From: CAZRIT01 sp964600225
GTDB taxonomy: Bacteria > Bacillota > Clostridia > Christensenellales > CAG-138
Reading direction: 5' to 3'
NCBI GenBank assembly: GCA_964600225.1
Contig: CAZRIT010000050.1
Span: 1-13,833 of the forward strand
Length of the DNA: 13,833 nt
Numbering within the stretch: position 1 is the first letter of the stretch; the number at the start of each line of letters is the position of its first letter. The position numbers and the translations under genes are program-made. The notes beneath the pieces are model-generated. The model saw only the letters and a program-made list of their open reading frames with translations. It ran no database searches and was not told the DNA's origin. This document shows, in pieces, positions 6,556 through 13,791 of this stretch.

Positions 6556-7527
6556 TCACTCGCCGCCGCCGCGAAACGCCGCGCGGATGGCCGCATACAC
6601 CAGCCCCGCCACGGGCCATACGACCCACGAAACGTCCCACCGCATCGTCAAAAAGCTGATCGAAAGATACACCGCCACCGCCACGGGCCAGTAGATGCCG
6701 CCGATCCATTCCCCTTTTCGGTTGCGGCGGGCGGCGGCGGGCGTATACTCGCCATCCTTGAGCAGGATGTCGTAGCTCTCCTTTTTCGTGCAGGTGGCGA
6801 TAAACAGCCACACCGCCACGGCCACGCACGCAAGCATCGCCGCCGTAAGCCACAGATATACGATATCCCCCAGGCCCATCAGCCCCGCCAGCACAAGCGG
6901 CAGGACGCTGAGGATGCACAGCGATACGCCCAGAATGAGATTGCGCGTATAGCTGCCCTCGTATTCCTCACGCCTTTGCGCAACCATGCCCAAAACGCCG
7001 TACTCGGCGTTGAACGCGCTCTTTTTCAAATACTCGTAGCGGCGCATACCCATGCCGCTTGCCAGCATGCACGCAACGCCCGCCGCCGCCGCGCAAAGCA
7101 ACACCGACATGCCGATGATAACGGCCGTGTTGATCGGCATCGCGCCGCCGTCGGCATAGCCCGCAAGCAGAATCAGCGGCACGGGCGAGAGGATGCACAG
7201 CACCACCCCCAGCGCAACGCGCCTGCCTGCGGCCGGCTTGGCCTCCAAAAAGGCGTTGGCCTCCTCCAGCGTCAGGCGCACGGCGCCCTCCGTTTCGTCG
7301 GCGTCGGTGTACTGCGCCTCCTGCAATTCGTCCTTGAGCAGATAATCCGTTGTCACCCCGAACAGCCGTGCCATATCGATGAGCTTGCCGATATCTGGGA
7401 TGCTCTGCGCGCTCTCCCACTTGGAAACCGACTGTCTGGATACGTTCAGCCGCTCCGCCAGATCGTCCTGCGACCAGCCGTTGCGCTTGCGCAAACGCAG
7501 TATCTTATCCGCCAAAATCATACTCAT
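6556..7527 (-). CDS. XRE-family transcriptional regulator with C-terminal membrane domain
   Basis: The 323-residue protein starts with an XRE/Cro-type helix-turn-helix (about 5-60: ILADKILRLRKRNGWSQDDL, then the recognition helix SRQSVSKWE and IPDIGKLIDMARLFGVTTDYLL). After a linker (about 70-105) there are about six hydrophobic segments in pairs, separated by hydrophilic stretches (for example ALGVVLCILSPVPLILLAGY and IYWPVAVAVYLSISFLTM). This architecture suggests a DNA-binding protein tethered to the membrane. Its signal and targets cannot be told from sequence. GGAGG (complement of 7532-7536) precedes the chosen ATG by 4 nt; a second ATG at 7521 has 10 nt spacing and is a real alternative. 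The frame remains open about 85 codons upstream, but that part looks noncoding. No partner gene lies beside it. Confidence 0.9.
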   Translation of the reverse strand: MSMILADKILRLRKRNGWSQDDLAERLNVSRQSVSKWESAQSIPDIGKLIDMARLFGVTTDYLLKDELQEAQYTDADETEGAVRLTLEEANAFLEAKPAAGRRVALGVVLCILSPVPLILLAGYADGGAMPINTAVIIGMSVLLCAAAAGVACMLASGMGMRRYEYLKKSAFNAEYGVLGMVAQRREEYEGSYTRNLILGVSLCILSVLPLVLAGLMGLGDIVYLWLTAAMLACVAVAVWLFIATCTKKESYDILLKDGEYTPAAARRNRKGEWIGGIYWPVAVAVYLSISFLTMRWDVSWVVWPVAGLVYAAIRAAFRGGGE

Positions 7528-7621
7528 ATTGCCTCCAAACCTGTTTTTGCAAACCCTGTCCGCTATAGGTTCAGCATATCGGTTTCTGCGGTTGCACACC
7601 ATCAATCGGGCTTGGAAATTC

Positions 7622-7638
7622 CGCAACCGCGGGTTGCG
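7622..7638. promoter_or_regulatory. Palindrome upstream of the XRE regulator, possible operator
   Basis: CGCAACC (7622-7628) and GGTTGCG (7632-7638) form a 7-bp inverted repeat with a 3-nt spacer, 95 bp upstream of the regulator start. A further GCGGTTGC half-site lies at 7588-7595. XRE proteins commonly bind such dyads and regulate their own gene, so an operator is plausible but inferred. Confidence 0.3.
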
Positions 7639-7738
7639 TTTGCCTTGTTCTGCCATCATTTTCGCATAATGCACGGGAATGCGCAAGGGTGGCGCGGCGG
7701 CGGGTATCAGCGGTTCTCTTGCACATGCGGCGAACATC

Positions 7739-7780
7739 GGGGGGCCGAGGGGGATTCCGATTTCCCCCTTACGGCCCCCC
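7739..7780. repeat. GC-rich long hairpin
   Basis: GGGGGGCCG (7739-7747) pairs with CGGCCCCCC (7772-7780). An inner GGGGGA/TCCCCC stem is set off by a small internal loop. It lies in the gene-free repeat region. No U-tract follows, so it does not look like a terminator. Confidence 0.6.
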
Positions 7781-7835
7781 AACCCCCCATAACCCCTTAA
7801 AGCGGCCGCTCAATCGCCGCGGGGCTTGTCGGGTT

Positions 7836-7865
7836 GCGGCAAGGGGGCTTTGCCCCTTGTGCCGC
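7836..7865. repeat. GC-rich hairpin next to the interspersed repeats
   Basis: GCGGCAAGGGG (7836-7846) pairs with CCCCTTGTGCCGC (7853-7865), with a small bulge and the loop GCTTTG. It directly precedes the first GGGACAGATTCTTCG copy (7872 onward). The related GCCGC-GGCGGGACAGATTC sequence near 8074 suggests this edge is part of the repeat unit. Confidence 0.55.
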
Positions 7866-7870
7866 TGCGG

Positions 7871-8275
7871 CGGGACAGATTCTTCGGCTTCGCCTCAGAA
7901 TGACAACGTGTTTCTTGTCATTCCGCACCGACGCCGCCGCATGCGCGTTGTGTTATTCCGAGCGCGCCCAACCGTGTCATTCCGAGCGCCCTCACACCGT
8001 GTCATTCCGAGTAGCCGAAGACTGCGAGGAATCTTTGTTCCCGTAGGGAACAACGTGCCTGTTATGCGTCCGCCGCGGCGGGACAGATTCTTCGTCGCTG
8101 ACGCTCCTCAGAATGACAGTGGGAAAAAGCTGACGCTCCTCAGAATGACAGTGGGAAAGAGCTGCACGCCTCGGAATGACACAGGAGAAAGCTGGCGCTC
8201 CTCGGAATCACTGCACATTTTGTCATCCTGAGCAAAGTCGAAGGATCTTTGTTCCCGCAGGGAACAACGTGCCCT
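7871..8275. repeat. Cluster of interspersed TCATTCYGAG-type repeats in both orientations
   Basis: One orientation reads CGGGACAGATTCTTCG...CTCAGAATGACA, with copies at 7871-7905 and about 8079-8118. The opposite orientation reads GTCATTCCGAG, at about 7950-7970 (as GTTATTCCGAG), 7973-7995 and 7998-8036; the copy at 7918 keeps only GTCATTCCG, and a variant GTCATCCTGAG is at 8222. Two 29-nt segments (8031-8059 and 8245-8273) beginning ATCTTTGTTCCCG are identical at 28 positions and carry the small hairpin GTTCCC/GGGAAC. Similar extragenic repeats occur in many bacterial genomes, to my knowledge. Function is unknown. Confidence 0.75.
8097..8212. repeat. Tandem 32-nt repeat, about 3.7 units
   Basis: Units start with GCTG at 8097, 8129, 8161 and 8191. 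The first two (8097-8128, 8129-8160) differ at one base in 32. The third is 30 nt and diverged, and the fourth is partial. Each contains CTCAGAATGACA or CTCGGAATGACA, so the tandem array is built from the end of the interspersed repeat at 7871-8275. There are no spacers between units, so this is not a CRISPR array. Confidence 0.8.
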
Positions 8276-8307
8276 GACACACACGCTGTCTCCTGTCCAC
8301 ACATCAC

Positions 8308-8332
8308 AAAGGGCCGCCGTTTGGCAGCCCTT
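8308..8332 (-). terminator. Hairpin terminator after the large modular surface protein gene
   Basis: On the minus strand AAGGGCTGCC pairs with GGCGGCCCTT around AAAC, with one G-T pair, then continues TGTG. It lies about 35 nt past the stop of the 1149-residue protein gene. The U-tract is weak. Confidence 0.6.
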
Positions 8333-8367
8333 CGTTCCGTTGACATGTCTGTTACGATGATTCTCCG

Positions 8368-11300
8368 CTATCTTCTGTTGCGGAAGTAGGTGCGCACGCC
8401 GATGAGAATCAGCACCAGCGACAGCACGATCAGCAGCAGCGCAATCCACATGCCCGAGCTGCTCGCCGCCTCAGCCACCGACAGCACGGGCGTGCTCTCC
8501 TGCGTGGGCGCGGGCGTGGCCAATTGCACAAGTTCCGCCGTGGGCGTGGGCGTGGCGACGCCCCACTGGCGCGTGAGGAACACATAATCCGAGCATTCCG
8601 ATTGCCGCACCGTCGCCCAGCCCGCGGTATCGACCACGGTCTGTTGCAGGTAGGTCAGGGTCTTTTGGTTGGGATCGAGCTTGTGGTAGTATAGGGTCTT
8701 GCCCGCCTGCGATGCGCCAAGCTGAATGCGGATGCTCGCCTCGGCGGGGAGCTTGCCCGCATAGTTGTAGTCCACAATGGCCACAAACGCATCGCCCGAG
8801 AGCTCCTTGGCGGTTTGCTGATGGATGCAGCTGTTGACCGCCGCACCGAAATCATACCACAACAGCCCGTCGATGAGCTTCATGGTGCCCTTGGCAAAGG
8901 TATACTCCACGCCGCTTTGGCGGATGGTCACATCCTGCACGGCGTTGCCGCGGATGAGGCTTTGCACGGTGGAAAAGAGGATGCGCGTATTGCCGCCCGA
9001 AAGCGTGTAGGTATACAGCGTCGTCTCCGCCGCGCCGCCCGTCGTGGAACCGCCCGTGGTCGAGCCGCCCGTGGAGGTATCGTCATCGTCGTCGTCATCG
9101 TCCCGGTTGGTATCCGTCCCGCTGCCCGAGGCCGTCGTTTTCACCGTCAGCACCGCGGAAGCGGGCGACGCCTCCGTAAACGCCGTGGCCGCCGCGCGCT
9201 GATAGAACTGATAGCTCTTGTTCGCCTTCAGCCCCGAAAACACGTTGCTCTGCTGCCAGTCGGTGCCGTTTCTGCTGTATTCATAGCCGCTGATGGGCAC
9301 CAACGTCACGCGCGTGGACGTGCGGCTTTCATACTCGGGCGCTTTGGGTGCGTTGCCGACAAACTCCGCCTTGCCCGCCGTGCCCGCGGCGCGCGTGATG
9401 CTGCCGCCCTGCACGCTGCTGGTGACGGAAACGGTGATGAGGTTGCCCACATCCAGCGCGCTGACCTCATAATGCGGGGTCGTGGCGACGGTGGATGTGC
9501 CACGCTTCCATGTATAGGTCAGTGTGCCCGTGTTGTTGGTGTTGGTCAAGGACGCAACCAGCGTTTTCCCGTAGCGCACGTCGCCCGATATCGTGATGGT
9601 GCCCGACAGTCCCCCGACCGTGGTGATCTCGGCCCTGGGGCTGATGGCGGAGGCCAGCGTGGTCTCGGTCTGCTTGATGCGCTGGTAGAAGGTATAGGTG
9701 GTGCCCATGGAGAGGTTGTGGAAGGTGGTGGTGCTCTGCCAGTTGACCGTATCCATGGAGTATTCGCAGCCCGCCACGGCCGCCAGCGTAATGCTTGTGG
9801 GCGTCACGGTCACCGCCGATGGCGCGCTCAGGCCCGTTGCATCCGCATTACCCTTGCCAATCTGCCCTGTAAACGCCGTCAAAAAAGCGCCCTGCACGCT
9901 GCTTGTCGCCGTCAGCGTCAGCACCTGGTTCAAGTCCGCAGCCGTCACCGTATACTCCGTGCCCGTCACGAGCGGCGTCTGCCCGCGCGACCACGCAAAG
10001 GTGAGCTGCCCGCTGTTATTCGTCTCCGTCAGGGAGGCCGTGAGCTTTCCGCCCACGCGCGCATCGCCCTTGATCTCCAGCTTGCCGCTGAGCGCGGGGA
10101 TGGTGCTCGCCTTCGTGCCGACGCTCGCGGCGGAAGCCTGCGTCATCTCGTTCTCCTTGAAGCGGCGGTAGAAGGTATATTCCGTGCCCATGGCCAGCTC
10201 CGTAAAGGTTGGCGACGCCTGCCAGTTCTGCGCATCGCGGGAATACTCATAGCCCTCCGCATCCACCAGCGTAATGCTTGTGGTGGTGGCGGAGGCAAAC
10301 GTCGGCGCGCTCGGCGCATCGCCCGTGTACGGGGCTTTGACCACGTTTGTGGTCGAGGCCGAGAACATGCCGATATAGCGCGTGCCCCGCACCTCGACGG
10401 AGATGGCGCCGCCCGCGTCCGCAGCGCGCAGCGTATAGGCGGCTTCGCCCGCGCCCGTTTTGAGCACCGTGCCGCCCTTTTTCCATGTGAAAATCAGCTT
10501 GCCGATATCCGTTTCGTTGCTGCCCGATATGTTCGCCGTCAGCGTTTGCCCGCTCACAACATCACCCGAGATGCTCACGCTGCCCGTTAGCGCCGTGCGC
10601 GACAGCTCGATATCCGCGTCGGCAACCAGCGCCGACAGGTTCGCGCCCGTAACGACCTGCCCGTTCTTTTTCACGGTCAGTGCGGCGATCAGCCCGTCGA
10701 TGGCGGATACCACCGCCAGCGTTGTGCCGTCGACCACGCCCGCGCCGCTCGGCACGGCCGTACCGTCGGCGGTGGTGATCGTAAAGTCCGCGCCCATCGG
10801 GTACGATACCATGCGCCACGTCCCCGACGCCGCAGCAGCCGTGGCAAAGGAAAAGGACGACGAGGCGTTGCCGTTGCCCGAACCATCCCTGAACGCGCCC
10901 GAATCGACGGAAACGCGATACGTTTTATCCGAAACCAGCGTCAGGTTTCCAAACGACGTCAACGGCAGCGTGATGAGCCATGCGCCGCCTACGGTTTCGC
11001 TCATCACCGCATCGGCAGCCTTGGCGCGGTAGGTGTGATCGTCCGCGCGGATGATAATTTCCTTATTTTCCTGCGCACTTACCTGCGCGGAGGCGGAGAA
11101 CACCAGCTTTTGCCGCGCGCTGTCCGCCAGCGCCTGCGTGGAAGGGGATACAAGCGTCAGTATCGGCGCGTTGGGGTTGACCTCCTCGGTGATGGCATAC
11201 GTCACGTCGGGCGTGACGCTGAGCACATAGTTTTTGGCCAGGAACGTCCCGTTATCGGTCAAGGCCAGGGTTCCTGCGGTGATGACGGCATTGCCCGCGG

Positions 11301-11817
11301 GCGTGTCCAAGTCCCCCGCACCCGCCAGCGCGCCTGTAAACGCAGGCGTCTCGCCGCTGACGGCGTTTGCAACATCGTAGGTAAACACAGGGTTCTCCGC
11401 GCCCACCGCGCGGCTCTGCCCCGCTTTGGGGGTAACGGTCAACGTGCGCGGCGTGATGCGGAAACCGATGGCCTCGCTGCTGCCGCTGTAATGCTCGTTA
11501 TCCGCCTTGACGGAGATCACCAGCTGATAGTCGCCCGCGTCCTTGGGCGGCTCGGTCCCCGTATACTCGGTGCCGTCGGTGCCCGTATAGCTGTACTCCA
11601 GCGGCACGGTGTCCGACTCGATGGCCGTGCCGTCCGCGCCCGCAACCGCAACCGTGCCCTCGGGCGCGATTGCGCTGCCGTTATATTCCCGATTGGGCAC
11701 CGTCACGCCCGTAATCGATACGTCGGCCTTGCCGTCGCCCAGCGCCGCCGCGTACGGCAGCAGCATCAGCGCCGCGACCAGCGCCGCGACAAGGCGCATC
11801 CGAAACTGTTTTTTCAT
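8368..11817 (-). CDS. Large membrane-anchored modular surface protein (MBG/Ig-like domains, three tandem repeats)
   Basis: The 1149-residue protein has a signal peptide (1-27), an MBG-type Ig-like module (about 119-212, RTLTVTPKAGQSRAVGAENP) and an SbsA-like Ig segment (about 215-332, TYRVSVDSGAFRDGSGNGN). Three tandem repeats of about 162 residues follow, beginning near 408, 574 and 735. Each pairs an ISGDV..G.TL.A...W unit with a fibronectin-like GYEYS.D..NWQ.S..F..L..GT.YTFYQR unit. Next come an eight-Asp run (906-913) with a Ser/Thr/Gly linker, a C-terminal domain (about 930-1086), a Thr/Pro-rich stretch, and a membrane helix (about 1123-1142) ending FRNRR. No LPXTG-like motif precedes the helix, so direct membrane anchoring is inferred rather than sortase attachment. 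GAGAGAGGG (complement of 11826-11834) is the ribosome-binding site. Function is unknown; adhesive or structural roles are typical of such architectures. Confidence 0.92.
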   Translation of the reverse strand: MKKQFRMRLVAALVAALMLLPYAAALGDGKADVSITGVTVPNREYNGSAIAPEGTVAVAGADGTAIESDTVPLEYSYTGTDGTEYTGTEPPKDAGDYQLVISVKADNEHYSGSSEAIGFRITPRTLTVTPKAGQSRAVGAENPVFTYDVANAVSGETPAFTGALAGAGDLDTPAGNAVITAGTLALTDNGTFLAKNYVLSVTPDVTYAITEEVNPNAPILTLVSPSTQALADSARQKLVFSASAQVSAQENKEIIIRADDHTYRAKAADAVMSETVGGAWLITLPLTSFGNLTLVSDKTYRVSVDSGAFRDGSGNGNASSSFSFATAAAASGTWRMVSYPMGADFTITTADGTAVPSGAGVVDGTTLAVVSAIDGLIAALTVKKNGQVVTGANLSALVADADIELSRTALTGSVSISGDVVSGQTLTANISGSNETDIGKLIFTWKKGGTVLKTGAGEAAYTLRAADAGGAISVEVRGTRYIGMFSASTTNVVKAPYTGDAPSAPTFASATTTSITLVDAEGYEYSRDAQNWQASPTFTELAMGTEYTFYRRFKENEMTQASAASVGTKASTIPALSGKLEIKGDARVGGKLTASLTETNNSGQLTFAWSRGQTPLVTGTEYTVTAADLNQVLTLTATSSVQGAFLTAFTGQIGKGNADATGLSAPSAVTVTPTSITLAAVAGCEYSMDTVNWQSTTTFHNLSMGTTYTFYQRIKQTETTLASAISPRAEITTVGGLSGTITISGDVRYGKTLVASLTNTNNTGTLTYTWKRGTSTVATTPHYEVSALDVGNLITVSVTSSVQGGSITRAAGTAGKAEFVGNAPKAPEYESRTSTRVTLVPISGYEYSRNGTDWQQSNVFSGLKANKSYQFYQRAAATAFTEASPASAVLTVKTTASGSGTDTNRDDDDDDDDTSTGGSTTGGSTTGGAAETTLYTYTLSGGNTRILFSTVQSLIRGNAVQDVTIRQSGVEYTFAKGTMKLIDGLLWYDFGAAVNSCIHQQTAKELSGDAFVAIVDYNYAGKLPAEASIRIQLGASQAGKTLYYHKLDPNQKTLTYLQQTVVDTAGWATVRQSECSDYVFLTRQWGVATPTPTAELVQLATPAPTQESTPVLSVAEAASSSGMWIALLLIVLSLVLILIGVRTYFRNRR

Positions 11818-11890
11818 TTACAATACCCTCTCTCATTACCTGCCGCACGCCCTGTCGAACAAGGCAAAACGGTATAGCCATGTATGATAT

Positions 11891-11919
11891 AGTATCTCAT
11901 ATTCACCTATGCTTTGCAA
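11891..11919 (-). promoter_or_regulatory. Possible sigma-A promoter of the large surface protein gene
   Basis: On the minus strand TTGCAA (11914-11919), a 17-nt spacer and GATACT (11891-11896) match the -35 and -10 consensus at four of six bases each. This would leave a leader of about 65 nt. The spacing is right but the match is modest. Confidence 0.3.
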
Positions 11920-12038
11920 TGAACGCAGTGTGTGTCGATTGTTAACATTCCATCACAAAAATGTCAAATCTCTACCGTGGCAAAAGTGATTATGCTACAC
12001 TTTCTATGCGATACCATCGGATGGAGAGAATATTGGGC

Positions 12039-13460
12039 ATGAAACGGATTGTTAGCTTTTTGTTGGCGGCGGCTGTATTGCTGTTCCCCGCCGTATCTCG
12101 GGCCGCGTACGACTACGAGTCGATTCCGACCCCCAACATTTTGGTTGTGGACGCGGACGACCTCAACCATGTGTTTTACGAGCGCGCTGCCGATACGCGG
12201 GCCTTTCCCGCCAGCACCACCAAGATTATGACCTGCCTGCTTGCGGTGGAAGCGGGCAATTTTGATGAATCCGTTACCGTTGGCGAGGAGGTCACGCCGT
12301 TCACAAACCTCAGCTCGCTCATGGGGCTGAAAAGCGGCGAAACCGTCACCATGCGGGATCTGGTCTACGGGCTGATGCTCGTTTCGGGCAACGACGCCGC
12401 CTCCGCCATCGCGGTGCATGTAGCGGGCTCGGTTTCCAACTTTGTGGACATGATGAACCGCAAAGCGCAGGAAATCGGCATGACGAGCACCCACTTTACC
12501 AACCCGCACGGCGTGCAGGATGATAACCACTATACCACCGCGCGCGACATGGCCAAACTGATGGCCTACGCCATGCAAAACGAAACCTTCTGCCAGATCG
12601 ACCGCACGCTCAGCTACACCGTTGCCCCCAACAACATGCACGCCGAGCCCGTAACGCTCGTTACCACCAACCGCCTCATGCGCGCCGTGGAGGGCGACCC
12701 CGTTTCAACGGTCTATCCCTACGCCGTCGGCGGCAAAACGGGCGATACCAACGCTGCGGGCAAGTGCCTGGTGGCTGTCGCGGAGCGCGACGGCGCGCGG
12801 GTCATCATCGTGCTGTTCGGCGATCGGGCCGAGATGTACAACAACGATTCCGTAACCAACAACCTTGCGCGCTTCCTCAACGCCGCCGCCATCTTCACCT
12901 ATGTGTTCGATAACGAGTACGCGGTCGTCACGGCGCAGGAGTTGAACCTGCCAACCGCTTTCCAATGCGCCATCAACGGCGACCCCGCGGACTTAACCGA
13001 CGGCAAGATGGCCGTTTCGGTCGATCTGACGGGGCTGACGCTGCGCGCCTTCCCCACGCTGGTCAATCAATACAAGGCCAACGCCGCCCAAATCACCGCG
13101 GATGTGCAGCTTTATGATACCGTCAGCGCGCCCATCGCCGCGGGCGACCCCGTGGGGCAGGTAACGTACAGCTACAGCGGCAAACCGCTCTTTACCGCAA
13201 CGGCGCGCGCCGTCAACGCTGTACGCGCCAACCTGAGCGTGCAGACCGCGCCCGCCGACACGGGCGAAATCTTTGCGCCCACGGCCACGCCGCTCATCGA
13301 CAAGGGCCGCCGCCAGTGGAGCGCCTCGGACTTTCTGGTGCTGACGCTGGTTCTTTTGATCGTGCTGCTGGTTGCGCTGATTGTGGTGTTTATCATCACC
13401 GAGCGCAAGCGTCGGTTCGAGCGCAAGCGCCGTCAGGCGCGCATGCGCCGCAGGCAGTAG
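12039..13460 (+). CDS. Serine-type D-alanyl-D-alanine carboxypeptidase (DacF/DacB-like, PBP5 family)
   Basis: This low-molecular-weight penicillin-binding protein removes the terminal D-Ala from peptidoglycan stem peptides outside the membrane. The 473-residue product has a signal peptide (1-23, LLFPAVSRA before AYDYES). All three active-site motifs are present: S59-T-T-K62, S116-G-N118 and K233-T-G235. A PBP5-type C-terminal domain follows (about 320-395). A true membrane helix (about 430-455) and a very basic Arg/Lys tail anchor it, where E. coli PBP5 uses an amphipathic helix. The ATG at 12039 is chosen because it starts the signal peptide and has GGAGAG at 12023-12028. Upstream in-frame starts (11961, 12021) lack a site and add non-signal sequence. 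The neighbouring sporulation genes make a DacF-like role possible, but vegetative wall maturation is equally likely. Confidence 0.94.
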   Translation: MKRIVSFLLAAAVLLFPAVSRAAYDYESIPTPNILVVDADDLNHVFYERAADTRAFPASTTKIMTCLLAVEAGNFDESVTVGEEVTPFTNLSSLMGLKSGETVTMRDLVYGLMLVSGNDAASAIAVHVAGSVSNFVDMMNRKAQEIGMTSTHFTNPHGVQDDNHYTTARDMAKLMAYAMQNETFCQIDRTLSYTVAPNNMHAEPVTLVTTNRLMRAVEGDPVSTVYPYAVGGKTGDTNAAGKCLVAVAERDGARVIIVLFGDRAEMYNNDSVTNNLARFLNAAAIFTYVFDNEYAVVTAQELNLPTAFQCAINGDPADLTDGKMAVSVDLTGLTLRAFPTLVNQYKANAAQITADVQLYDTVSAPIAAGDPVGQVTYSYSGKPLFTATARAVNAVRANLSVQTAPADTGEIFAPTATPLIDKGRRQWSASDFLVLTLVLLIVLLVALIVVFIITERKRRFERKRRQARMRRRQ

Positions 13461-13531
13461 CCCCCTCCCCCGCCCCGTCCGCTTTGCGCCGATGACACGG
13501 ACGGCCGAGCGCGCGGGCAAGCGTTTCCCAC

Positions 13532-13565
13532 GGGCGTGCCAAAACACAGACGGCGCGCCCTTTTT
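13532..13565 (+). terminator. Rho-independent terminator after the carboxypeptidase gene
   Basis: GGGCGTGCC (13532-13540) pairs with GGCGCGCCC (13552-13560) with one G-U pair and an 11-nt loop, followed by five T. It lies about 70 bp after the stop. Confidence 0.8.
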
Positions 13566-13591
13566 GATGCATTTTTGCGCAAACAAATCAC

Positions 13592-13620
13592 TTGACACGC
13601 TCCCGTCCGATGCCTATAAT
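13592..13620 (+). promoter_or_regulatory. Consensus sigma-A promoter of the tRNA unit
   Basis: TTGACA (13592-13597), a 17-nt spacer and TATAAT (13615-13620) are a perfect match to the sigma-A consensus. The predicted start site is near 13627, about 9 nt before the tRNA-Thr gene. Confidence 0.93.
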
Positions 13621-13635
13621 AGGTAAGTGCGATGC

Positions 13636-13711
13636 GCCAATGTAGCTCAGTTGGTAGAGCAGCTGATTCGTAATCAGCAGGTCAACGGTTCGAGTCCGTT
13701 CATTGGCTCCA
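13636..13711 (+). tRNA. tRNA-Thr(CGU)
   Basis: A 76-nt cloverleaf with acceptor GCCAATG/CATTGGC, a D arm GCTC...GAGC, and an anticodon stem CTGA/TCAG with loop TTCGTAA. The anticodon is CGT at 13669-13671, reading ACG. The T arm is ACGG-TTCGAGT-CCGT, and CCA is encoded at 13709-13711. It is the first gene of a two-tRNA unit. Confidence 0.96.
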
Positions 13712-13714
13712 CTT

Positions 13715-13791
13715 CGGGGTGTAGCGCAGTTTGGTAGCGCGTTTGGTTCGGGACCAAAAGGTCGCTGGTTCAAATCCAGTCACCCCGACCA
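13715..13791 (+). tRNA. tRNA-Pro(CGG)
   Basis: A 77-nt cloverleaf with acceptor CGGGGTG/CACCCCG, discriminator A and encoded CCA (13789-13791). The anticodon stem is TTTGG/CCAAA with loop TTCGGGA. The anticodon is CGG at 13749-13751, reading CCG. The T arm contains GGTTCAAATCC. It starts only 3 nt after tRNA-Thr, so the two are processed from one transcript. Confidence 0.96.

Larger units (their letters stand above)
7528..8367. other. 840-bp gene-free region rich in hairpins and repeats
   Basis: No convincing gene is present. Open frames crossing it have no Shine-Dalgarno site and no family resemblance. The right part (7739-8275) holds two long hairpins, several copies of a TCATTCCGAG-type motif in both orientations, a tandem 32-nt repeat and two copies of a 29-nt repeat, listed separately. 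The left part (7528-7640) is the upstream region of the minus-strand XRE regulator and contains a palindrome at 7622-7638. I found no convincing sigma-A promoter there. Confidence 0.8.

Noticed and set aside
6520..7800. Long plus-strand open frame of 426 codons
   Set aside because: It is antisense to the XRE regulator, which has a clear HTH, membrane helices and a ribosome-binding site. The plus frame has none of these.
8097..8212. Possible CRISPR array
   Set aside because: The units are directly contiguous with no spacers and no cas genes are nearby.
7689..8231. Open frame of 180 codons in the gene-free region
   Set aside because: It runs through the hairpins and repeats, repeats peptides such as SFRAPSHRV because of the DNA repeats, and has no ribosome-binding site.
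8815..10590. Long plus-strand open frame of 591 codons
   Set aside because: It is antisense to the large surface protein gene. The translation is Arg/His/Gly-rich with no family resemblance, as expected for a shadow frame in GC-rich DNA.
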